From an uncultured Porphyromonadaceae bacterium (GTDB lineage: Bacteria; Bacteroidota; Bacteroidia; Bacteroidales; Muribaculaceae): DNA of 13,392 nucleotides. Made by a program: the position numbers and the translations under genes. Position 1 is the first letter of the stretch, and each line of letters begins with the position of its first letter. The stretch is taken from assembly GCA_902475285.1 (NCBI GenBank), contig CABRZA010000064.1, forward strand, positions 1 to 13,392. The letters run 5' to 3'. Positions 7,030 through 13,392 of this stretch are shown in pieces. The notes below the pieces were generated by a model, which was not told the origin of the DNA, did no database searches, and saw only the letters and a program-made list of their open reading frames with translations.

Positions 7030-8997
7030 ATGCAACGACTTCGCTATATTCTCACGGCACTCCTTGCCGTAATACTGTTGGGCGCCACAGCATGCCACGA
7101 CGAGCAGGAGCTCATCGTCCTCTCCGGCGACCTGCCCTTCAAGGTAAAAACTGTATATCTTGTGGGCAACGCCACGCCCAAGAATTCAACCTGGGACATC
7201 GACAACCTCGACTTGCTCGAACAGTCGGAGACCGACCCCTTCATCTGGACCTATCATGGAGGCCTCTATGCTAACGGCACTTTCAAGCTGTGCTTCAAGA
7301 CCAGCACCTGGGCACAGCCCTGGCTGCACCCCGTGACCGAGAACGGCGACCGCTACAAATTCATCACCACCGAACCCATGTCGGGCGAGGCCATGCAGTC
7401 TCCCCGTCAGGGCGGTGACGACGAACTCTGGCAGGTACAGGAAGACGGCGTCTACACCCTCACCTTCAACCTCCGCGACTTCACCTGGAGCAGCGTCTAC
7501 GAAGGTCCGCTTATGGAGCAGCCCTCCAACGAACTCTACCTCATAGGCAACGTTACGCCCCTCAACCCCACCTGGGACATCGACAACGTCGACGTCCTCG
7601 TGCAGTCGGAAACCGACGCCGACGTCTACACCTACCACGGCAAGCTCCGCCAGGGCGGTTGCTTCAAGCTCGGCACCAAGAAAGGCACATGGGCACAGAA
7701 GTGGTACCACCCCATGGTCAACAACGAGCCCATTGGCGAGGAGCCCGTCACGGACAGTCCCATGCAGGAACCGCGCCAGACCGGCGACGACGAGCTGTGG
7801 CAGTGCGTCAAGACCGGTATCTTCACCCTCACCTTCAACATCCGCGAGCTCACCTGGAGCAGCGTCTACGAAGGTCCCGCTCCCGACGACACTCCCACGC
7901 CCATCGAATCGGAGACAGTCTACGTGATAGGTAATGCCACCTCCGTGGGTTGGGATATCGAGAAGGCCCTGCCGATGACGCGCTCGGCCGACGACCCCTA
8001 CATCTTCACCTGGGAGGGGGAAATGATACGCTCCGACTACCTCCTCTTCAGCCTCAACAACAAGGACTGGAGCCAGATGATACGCCCAATTGAGCAGAAC
8101 CAGCCCGTGGGAACGGAGCCCATAGCCGACCTTCGCTTCAACTATCCCAACACGGCCGACAACAACTACGTGGTGCAGACGCCCGGACGCTATCACTTCA
8201 CCATCGACCTCCGTGCCAACACCTTCAGCAGCGAGTACAAGGGCAACGACCCCGTCGACCCCGCAGTGAGCGACGTGCTCTACCTCGTGGGCAATGCCAC
8301 GCCACTCAATTCCACCTGGGACATCAACACCGTCGACAAGCTCGAGCGCTCCGCCTCCGACCCCAACGTGTTCACCTACCACGGCGAGCTCCTGGGCAAC
8401 GGTACCTTCAAGCTCTGCTTCCAGACCGGCACGTGGGCCCAGCCGTGGATACACCCCATGAACGCCAAGGAGCCCATCGGCGTCGACCCCGTCGTAAACA
8501 AGCCCATGCAGGCCCCGCGTCAGGACGGCGACGACGAGCTGTGGCATGTGACCAAGGGCGGCATCTACACCCTCACCTTCAACCTGAGCAACTACACGTG
8601 GAGCAGCGTCTACGAAGGTGCTGTCGATGAACCCACACCCGACGAGCCCATAGAGGCCGAGATGGTATACATAATCGGCAACGCCACCTCCGTGGGTTGG
8701 GATATCGAGAAGGCCCTGCCAATGACGCGCTCGGCCGACGACCCCTGCATATTCACCTGGGAGGGCGACATCGTCAATGCCAACGACTACCTCCTCTTCA
8801 GCCTCAACAACAGGGACTGGAGCCAGATGATACGTCCCATCGAGCACACGCAGCACGTTGGTGCCGAGCCCATCGACAACCTGGTGTTCAAATACCCCAA
8901 TTCCGACGACAATAACTTCGTGATGGACAAGACCGGGCGCTATCGCTTCGTCATCGACCTCCGCAGGCGCACTTTCAGTTCCAAATACTTAGACTAA
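7030..8997 (+). CDS. SusE/SusF-like lipoprotein with five tandem beta-sandwich repeats
   Basis: This 655-residue lipoprotein (lipobox ATAC, Cys 22) consists almost wholly of five repeats of about 110-120 residues, each opening with a xYLVGN or xYVIGN strand and a WDI motif. By position (third after SusC and SusD), lipoprotein signal and repeat type it matches the SusE/SusF outer-membrane glycan-binding group, whose repeats are starch-binding-like modules. Two repeat types alternate: type A at about 40-159, 167-282 and 414-530, ending in TWSSVYEG; type B at about 295-405 and 544-655, with GWDIEKALPMTRSADDP and DWSQMIRP. The order is A-A-B-A-B. Short acidic or proline-rich linkers (PDDTPTP, DEPTPDEP) join them. 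Conserved Trp residues are candidate sugar-stacking residues. No catalytic motif is visible; the role is inferred to be glycan capture at the cell surface. Confidence 0.88.
   Translation: MQRLRYILTALLAVILLGATACHDEQELIVLSGDLPFKVKTVYLVGNATPKNSTWDIDNLDLLEQSETDPFIWTYHGGLYANGTFKLCFKTSTWAQPWLHPVTENGDRYKFITTEPMSGEAMQSPRQGGDDELWQVQEDGVYTLTFNLRDFTWSSVYEGPLMEQPSNELYLIGNVTPLNPTWDIDNVDVLVQSETDADVYTYHGKLRQGGCFKLGTKKGTWAQKWYHPMVNNEPIGEEPVTDSPMQEPRQTGDDELWQCVKTGIFTLTFNIRELTWSSVYEGPAPDDTPTPIESETVYVIGNATSVGWDIEKALPMTRSADDPYIFTWEGEMIRSDYLLFSLNNKDWSQMIRPIEQNQPVGTEPIADLRFNYPNTADNNYVVQTPGRYHFTIDLRANTFSSEYKGNDPVDPAVSDVLYLVGNATPLNSTWDINTVDKLERSASDPNVFTYHGELLGNGTFKLCFQTGTWAQPWIHPMNAKEPIGVDPVVNKPMQAPRQDGDDELWHVTKGGIYTLTFNLSNYTWSSVYEGAVDEPTPDEPIEAEMVYIIGNATSVGWDIEKALPMTRSADDPCIFTWEGDIVNANDYLLFSLNNRDWSQMIRPIEHTQHVGAEPIDNLVFKYPNSDDNNFVMDKTGRYRFVIDLRRRTFSSKYLD
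7936..7999 (+). repeat. Near-identical DNA patch in B repeat 1 of the SusE/F-like gene
   Basis: These 64 bases match 8683-8746 at 63 positions, the only difference being at 7974 versus 8721 (offset 747 bases, 249 codons). A second patch, 8035-8084, matches 8785-8834 with one mismatch; the offset there is 750 bases because the later copy has one extra codon. DNA between and around the patches is much more diverged. Confidence 0.9.
8683..8746 (+). repeat. Near-identical DNA patch in B repeat 2 of the SusE/F-like gene
   Basis: This is the second copy of the patch at 7936-7999 and lies in the last repeat of the protein. The identity extends to synonymous positions, suggesting recent duplication or gene conversion rather than protein-level selection alone. 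Confidence 0.9.
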
Positions 8998-9002
8998 AAA
9001 CC

Positions 9003-10457
9003 ATGTACAATCCCAAAATAACGAAATACCTCGCCCTTGGCCTCGCCGCACTGCTGGCACCAGCCATGTGCTCCTGCGACGACCACGGCTACTACGACAT
9101 GCGCGCGCCAGGCTACATGACCGACGTCAAGGTGCCCAACCTGCCCGAGGTGGCCGACATGCACACCTACAAGGCGCCCCTCTACTGGTCGATCTACGAA
9201 TACATGCGCGAGCAGGGCAACGCCGGCAAGCCCGCCGACGAGTGCGTCTTCACCCTCGACCAGTGGATAGAGCAGCTCGACTGGATGAAGGAGAACCTCC
9301 TTCCCTACGGCTACGACATGGTGTGCACCGACGGCTCGGGCCATATGCTGGCGCTCGACGGCTCGCCCTACATGACGCACCATTCGAGCCTCAGCATCAA
9401 GGACTTCGTCGAGGCCGCCAAGGCCCGTGGCCTCAAGGTGGGCATCTACGACAACCCTTGGTGGATACACTGCGACGACGACGTGCTCATCCCCGGCACA
9501 AACTACACCGTGGGCTCGCTGCGCTACGACCCCGCCATCGACGTGGTGAACAAACCTGGACAGAAGGACATATGGCACAACATCGCCGTGCCCACGCATC
9601 CCGGCGGACGCGAATGGATCGACGGCTTTTTCAAGCACTACCACGACCTCGGCGTGTCGATGATACGCATGGACTTCCTCAACTGGTTCGAGGACGGCTT
9701 CAGCCGCATAGAGAAAGAATGGTGCGGCCCCGGCTACGGCCGCGCCGTCTACGCCCAGTCGCTGGCATGGTGCGCCGAGTCGGCAAAGAAGTACGGCATC
9801 TTCCTCTCGCTCGTTATGCCCAACATGTACAACGACGCCGAGCTCGAGGCCAAGTACGGCAACATGACACGCATTGTCGGCGACACATGGAACGGCGGCT
9901 GGGAGTTCACCTCCTCCAACTACCGCGGTGAGAGCTGGGTGAACTGGCCGGCATGCCGCAACCAGTTCGACGGCTTCACCCATTGGAGCCATATCGCGGG
10001 CAAGGGCAAGGTGATACTCGACGGCGACTTCACGCGCCTCAACACCTACGCCAACAACAATGAGAAGGAATTTGTGATCTCCATCCAGCTCATGGCCGGC
10101 GGCCCCATCGCTGTTAGCGACCGCCGCTCCATGATAGCCAGCAGTCTCAGCTTCTATCAGAACAAGGAAATGCTGGCCCTCAACGCTGACCGTTTCGTGG
10201 GCCGTCCGCTCGACGACAAGCTCAATACCCCCGGCAGCAACATATGGTACGGCCAGATGAGCGACGGCAGCTACATCGTGGGCTTCTTCAACCGCGACGA
10301 CAAGAACCGCTCCTTCGAGCTGGCTCTCTCCACCATAGGCCTCGAAGGCACCTACAAGGTGCGCGACCTTTGGCGCCACGCCGACATAGGCAGCGCGCAG
10401 GTGCTCAGCGCCACGCTGCCGCCACACGCTTGCAAGATAATGAAACTCACCAAGTAA
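9003..10457 (+). CDS. Divergent GH27-like (clan GH-D) glycoside hydrolase lipoprotein
   Basis: This 484-residue protein is predicted to be a surface lipoprotein: the hydrophobic signal ends in MCSC with Cys 25 lipidated, followed by DD. The body is a (beta/alpha)8 barrel of the alpha-galactosidase superfamily with a C-terminal beta-sandwich (about 400-484; RDLWRHADIG is typical of the GH27 C-terminal domain). The likely nucleophile is D224 in IRMDFLNWF and the likely acid/base is D297 in GDTWNGGW. It lacks the MGWSSWN, DDCW and YDWC motifs of ordinary GH27 enzymes. The APLYWSIYEY and YGYDMVCTDG segments resemble, from memory, a GH27 subgroup that includes isomalto-dextranase, so both alpha-galactosidase and alpha-1,6-glucan cleavage are possible. 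It begins five bases after the SusE/F-like gene and 19 before the alpha-galactosidase gene. Family placement is good; substrate is unknown. Confidence 0.82.
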   Translation: MYNPKITKYLALGLAALLAPAMCSCDDHGYYDMRAPGYMTDVKVPNLPEVADMHTYKAPLYWSIYEYMREQGNAGKPADECVFTLDQWIEQLDWMKENLLPYGYDMVCTDGSGHMLALDGSPYMTHHSSLSIKDFVEAAKARGLKVGIYDNPWWIHCDDDVLIPGTNYTVGSLRYDPAIDVVNKPGQKDIWHNIAVPTHPGGREWIDGFFKHYHDLGVSMIRMDFLNWFEDGFSRIEKEWCGPGYGRAVYAQSLAWCAESAKKYGIFLSLVMPNMYNDAELEAKYGNMTRIVGDTWNGGWEFTSSNYRGESWVNWPACRNQFDGFTHWSHIAGKGKVILDGDFTRLNTYANNNEKEFVISIQLMAGGPIAVSDRRSMIASSLSFYQNKEMLALNADRFVGRPLDDKLNTPGSNIWYGQMSDGSYIVGFFNRDDKNRSFELALSTIGLEGTYKVRDLWRHADIGSAQVLSATLPPHACKIMKLTK

Positions 10458-10476
10458 CATAACACACGCAACGAGA

Positions 10477-11709
10477 ATGAACGCAAAACATCTCTTTACC
10501 GCTCTGTTCCTCAGCCTTGCCGCCACAGGCTCCGCGCAGCTCTGGGAGGGTCTCGCCGAGACCCCTCCCATGGGCTGGAGCTCGTGGAACAAGTTCGGAA
10601 CAGAAATCAACGAGAAGGCCATCATGGAGATCGCCGACGCCCTGGTGTCGACGGGTCTCCGCGACGCCGGATATGTCTATGTCAACATCGACGACTGCTG
10701 GCAGGCGCCCGAACGCGACGCCGACGGGTGGCCCGTAGCCGACCCCGAGCGTTTCCCCAGCGGAATAAAGGCTCTGGCCGACTACGTGCACGAGCGCGGC
10801 CTCAAGTTAGGCATCTATTCCGACGCCGGCTACCGCACATGCGCCGAGAAGTTCGGCTCGGCCGGCCACGAGTATCAGGACGCCCTGCAATATGCTCGTT
10901 GGGGTGTGGACTACCTCAAATACGATTGGTGCAACACGCCCGATTTCAACACCAAGCAGGCCTACACCCTCATGCGCGATGCACTGCGCGAGGCCGGCCG
11001 TCCGATAGTTTTCAGCATTTGCGAGTGGGGCTTCACCCGTCCTTGGGAGTGGGCCAACGGGGTTGGCCATATGTGGCGCTCGTGCGGCGACATCGGCGCC
11101 TCGTTCAACGACCCGTCGTACTTCGACGGCAAGTTCCGCGGCCACACCGTGATCGAGCAGCTGCGCTACAACGAGCCATGGCGCAAGTACCACGGGCCCG
11201 GTCACTGGAACGACCCCGATATGCTTGAAGTAGGCAACGACCTTACCGTAAACCAGGGGCGTGCTCATTTCGGGCTGTGGGCCATGATGGCCGCTCCCCT
11301 CATCCTCGGCAACGACCTTCGCTCGATGGACAAGGAGACCCTCGACATCATTTCCAACCGCGAGGTGATAGCCGTGGATCAGGACAGCCTCGGCGTGCAG
11401 GGCTTCAAGATACCTGTGGGCCAAAACGTGGAAACGTGGTGGAAACCTCTCGCCGGGGGCGACTGGGCCGTGCTGGTGCTCAACATCAACAAGGAGCCCA
11501 TCGACTACGAGCTCAACTGGCAGATGTTCAACATGACCGACGACGAGGTGTCGGGCCGCTCGACCGACTTCGACAAGATTACCTACACTGTGCGCGACCT
11601 CTGGAACGGCGGCAAGCCCTCGAAGACCGACAAACCCCTGAAGGTCAAGGTTGGCGGCGAAGATGCGGCAATGTACCGCCTCACACCCGTCAGGGATAAG
11701 AAACACTAA
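10477..11709 (+). CDS. GH27 alpha-galactosidase
   Basis: This 410-residue enzyme should remove terminal alpha-linked galactose with retention of configuration. A cleavable signal peptide (cut after GSA, residue 20) and no lipobox suggest a periplasmic location. The canonical GH27 motifs are intact: MGWSSWN (32-38), DDCW (72-75), GIYSDAG, nucleophile D150 in YLKYDWCN, CEWG (182-185), and acid/base D205 in WRSCGDIG. The second Asp of DDCW (D73) is the galactose-type residue; related beta-L-arabinopyranosidases have Glu there, so I favour alpha-galactosidase. A C-terminal beta-sandwich (about 305-405, containing VRDLWNGG) follows the barrel. The length is normal for a bacterial GH27. It lies 12 bases before the esterase gene and probably works on fragments imported by the SusC-like transporter. 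Confidence 0.95.
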   Translation: MNAKHLFTALFLSLAATGSAQLWEGLAETPPMGWSSWNKFGTEINEKAIMEIADALVSTGLRDAGYVYVNIDDCWQAPERDADGWPVADPERFPSGIKALADYVHERGLKLGIYSDAGYRTCAEKFGSAGHEYQDALQYARWGVDYLKYDWCNTPDFNTKQAYTLMRDALREAGRPIVFSICEWGFTRPWEWANGVGHMWRSCGDIGASFNDPSYFDGKFRGHTVIEQLRYNEPWRKYHGPGHWNDPDMLEVGNDLTVNQGRAHFGLWAMMAAPLILGNDLRSMDKETLDIISNREVIAVDQDSLGVQGFKIPVGQNVETWWKPLAGGDWAVLVLNINKEPIDYELNWQMFNMTDDEVSGRSTDFDKITYTVRDLWNGGKPSKTDKPLKVKVGGEDAAMYRLTPVRDKKH

Positions 11710-11721
11710 CCTTATAACGCG

Positions 11722-12993
11722 ATGAAAAAACTCATTTATTCACTCCTGCTTTCGGCGGCCACGCTCAGCGCCTTCGCTGCCGAAGTGCCGGAGAAAATCT
11801 ATGTCCTCGGCTCGAATGTCGACGTCAACGGCATGAAGACCGGCTGGGATCCCTACAATCCCGTGGGCGTCGACGTGGTCGACGGCGAGGCAACGCTTGT
11901 GATCACTTGCGCCAAGGACATTCAGCTCAACGTCTACACCGCCACCCCCGAGCAGATAGCCGAGGCCGCCAAGCGCGACTACGTGTGGGGCCTCATCAAC
12001 GAGACCGGTGTGCATCCCAACTCGCTCGACATCGACATGTTCGGAGTAGAGCAGGGCCTCAACCACGACGGCTACCTCAACATACCCTATGGCGGCAAGT
12101 GGACGCTCCACTACACCCAGGGCGTGACCAAGGTGATAGTCAACTGCGAGCCCGACAACGACGTGGCCAACTTCGCTCGCTACCACGAGGACAACAAGCG
12201 CATCATGGCCGAGACTAACGACGGTACGCGCGTGGTGTTCATGGGCAACTCCATCACCGACAACTGGCCCCAGCTGCGCAGGTCGTTCTTCACCGACAAC
12301 AACTTCATTGGCCGCGGCATAGGCGGCCAGTGCAGCTATGAGATGCTCCTTCGTTTCCGCGAGGATGTGGTGCGCCTCAAGCCCGCCGCCGTGGTAATCT
12401 CCGCCGGCACCAACGACATCGCCGGCAACTTCTGCAACTTCGTCGAAGAGCGCACAATTGGCAACATCAAGTCGATGGCCGAGATAGCCCACGCCAACGG
12501 CATCAAGGTGCTCCTGGCATCGGTGCTCCCCGTCACCTCCTACGGCTGGGCTCCCCACGTGAAGGACCACAAGGACAAGATCGAGGCCCTCAACGCCCTG
12601 ATCAAGGCCTATGCCGACGAGCACGGATACACCTACATCGACTACTACTCGCAACTCGTCACCTCCGACCGCACCCTCAACCCCGCCTATACCGAAGACG
12701 GCGTGCACCCCACGGCTCCCGGCTACGAGATTATGGAGCGCATCGTGCTGCCCCTCGTGCGCAAGGCCGTTGAGGATGCCGGCGTGAAAGGTGTGCCCGC
12801 AGCCAAGGCCGACGCGCGCCTGGTGAGCGTCGACGGCTTTTCCGTGCAGGCCCTGAGCGCCGTCAACGTCTACGACGAAGGCGGCAAGCTCGTTGCCACC
12901 ATGGCCGAAGGCGAAAGCAAGATGCTCGGCCACGGTTTCTATGTGGCCACGGGTGCCGACGGCAGCTGCCGCTTCGCCGTGGGTGTCCACTGA
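11722..12993 (+). CDS. SGNH/GDSL-type esterase with extra N- and C-terminal domains
   Basis: This 423-residue secreted protein (signal peptide cut near residue 20) contains an SGNH hydrolase domain at about 150-350. All four blocks are visible: GNSIT with catalytic S177, GIGGQ (199-203), GTND with N231, and DGVHPT with D326 and H329. Such enzymes often remove acetyl or other acyl groups from glycans, which fits its place after two glycosidases. The N-terminal part (about 24-145) is a separate domain opening with PEKIYVLG and GWD, and it resembles the start of the next gene's product. The C-terminal 58 residues (about 366-423) contain VNVYDEGGKLV and HGFYVATG, reminiscent of a degraded T9SS-type sorting tail or a small beta-domain. 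Esterase activity is well supported; the acyl group and the function of the flanking domains are not. Confidence 0.93.
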   Translation: MKKLIYSLLLSAATLSAFAAEVPEKIYVLGSNVDVNGMKTGWDPYNPVGVDVVDGEATLVITCAKDIQLNVYTATPEQIAEAAKRDYVWGLINETGVHPNSLDIDMFGVEQGLNHDGYLNIPYGGKWTLHYTQGVTKVIVNCEPDNDVANFARYHEDNKRIMAETNDGTRVVFMGNSITDNWPQLRRSFFTDNNFIGRGIGGQCSYEMLLRFREDVVRLKPAAVVISAGTNDIAGNFCNFVEERTIGNIKSMAEIAHANGIKVLLASVLPVTSYGWAPHVKDHKDKIEALNALIKAYADEHGYTYIDYYSQLVTSDRTLNPAYTEDGVHPTAPGYEIMERIVLPLVRKAVEDAGVKGVPAAKADARLVSVDGFSVQALSAVNVYDEGGKLVATMAEGESKMLGHGFYVATGADGSCRFAVGVH

Positions 12994-13023
12994 TTGTAGA
13001 ACTGTCTAACTAACAACATATTT

Positions 13024-13392
13024 ATGAAAAAATTAATTTACTCTTTCGTTGCAATACTTGCAATGAGCTTCGGCGCCAACGCCGAAGAAACGGTACCGGC
13101 ACAAATCCATGTGCTGGGTGCCGGTGCCAGCACCATCAACGGGCTGCCCGGCACGTGGGATGAGAAGAATCCCATCAACGTCGACGTGGTCGATGGCACT
13201 GCCGTCATCAACATCACAAATGCCGTAGGTTCTTATCAGATCTACACTTGTTCAGTAGAGGAAGGCGTTGCAGGCGGTTGGGGCGCTGATTCTCCTCTCA
13301 ACACCTCCCGCATAGGTGTGCCCTCGACACTGATTGCAAACTACGGCGAACTTCAAAATATCACCACAGGTGTCAATACCGAGTTCAATGAG
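13024..13392 (+). CDS. Start of a secreted protein sharing the esterase N-terminal domain (truncated by window)
   Basis: An open frame of 123 codons runs from the ATG at 13024 to the window edge without a stop, so only the N-terminus is seen. It begins with a signal peptide very like that of the esterase (both start MKKLIYS) and is cut near ANA (residue 20). Residues 25-58 align with the esterase N-terminal domain: xIHVLG against KIYVLG, TWD against GWD, and VDVVDG in both, with matching spacing. It starts 30 bases after the esterase stop and is probably the next operon gene. Whether a second esterase domain or another enzyme follows cannot be seen. No function is assigned. Confidence 0.82.
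   Translation, partial: MKKLIYSFVAILAMSFGANAEETVPAQIHVLGAGASTINGLPGTWDEKNPINVDVVDGTAVINITNAVGSYQIYTCSVEEGVAGGWGADSPLNTSRIGVPSTLIANYGELQNITTGVNTEFNE

Larger units (their letters stand above)
1981..13392 (+). other. Polysaccharide utilization locus operon (open at the window end)
   Basis: Seven same-strand genes follow one another with gaps of 27, 18, 5, 19, 12 and 30 bases and no visible terminator between them. The order SusC, SusD, SusE/F-like, two clan GH-D hydrolases, esterase is that of a glycan-acquisition operon. The enzyme set points to an alpha-galactose-bearing, perhaps acylated, glycan; this target is inferred. The regulator lies outside the window or further downstream. Confidence 0.88.

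Noticed and set aside
7030..8997. Repeat unit as a CRISPR or mobile-element signature
   Set aside because: The repeats are in frame, about 330-370 bases long and encode protein modules inside one gene.
8994..10625. Long antisense open frame of 543 codons, and similar ones at 5284-6939, 7186-8856, 11740-12990, 2002-3279 and 50-1225
   Set aside because: They lie exactly opposite genes with strong family matches, are rich in Val, Ala, Gly and His as expected from the reverse of GC-biased codons, and show no recognisable domain.

Overview
The window looks like part of a polysaccharide utilization locus (PUL) from a Bacteroidota bacterium of the order Bacteroidales. The evidence is a SusC/SusD pair, three lipoproteins, no clear Shine-Dalgarno sites, and GC-rich coding DNA with many C- or G-ending codons next to AT-rich gaps. 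A gut family such as Muribaculaceae is my best guess from codon style, but it is only a guess. All recognised genes are on the + strand.

Layout: 1-121 is a non-coding leader. 122-1216 encodes a cytoplasmic sugar kinase of the NahK/aminoglycoside-phosphotransferase fold. It is followed after one base by 1218-1835, a small CBM9-like protein without a signal peptide. A 145-base AT-rich gap (1836-1980) follows, holding a perfect 32-bp palindrome. It is the obvious control region for the PUL. From 1981 to the window end the genes are packed with gaps of only 5-30 bases, so they are probably one operon: a SusC-like TonB-dependent transporter with an N-terminal STN domain (1981-5250), a SusD-like lipoprotein (5278-7011), a SusE/F-like lipoprotein built of five repeats (7030-8997), a divergent GH27/clan GH-D lipoprotein (9003-10457), a canonical secreted GH27 alpha-galactosidase (10477-11709), a secreted SGNH/GDSL esterase with an extra N-terminal domain (11722-12993), and the start of another secreted protein sharing that N-terminal domain (13024 to the edge).

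Likely teamwork (inference): the SusE/F-like and SusD-like lipoproteins and the divergent GH-D lipoprotein capture and cut a glycan at the cell surface. SusC imports the fragments. The soluble alpha-galactosidase and the esterase trim galactosyl and acyl groups in the periplasm, and the cytoplasmic kinase may phosphorylate a released hexose. The target is probably an alpha-galactose-bearing, possibly acetylated glycan. The divergent GH-D enzyme leaves open an alpha-1,6-linked glucan or another substrate.

The most notable points are the palindrome before susC, the A-A-B-A-B repeat architecture of the SusE/F-like protein with near-identical DNA patches in its two B units, the divergent GH-D enzyme, and a small 'xYVxG...GWD' beta-type domain that appears to recur in consecutive secreted proteins. 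No RNA genes, mobile elements or CRISPR arrays were seen.
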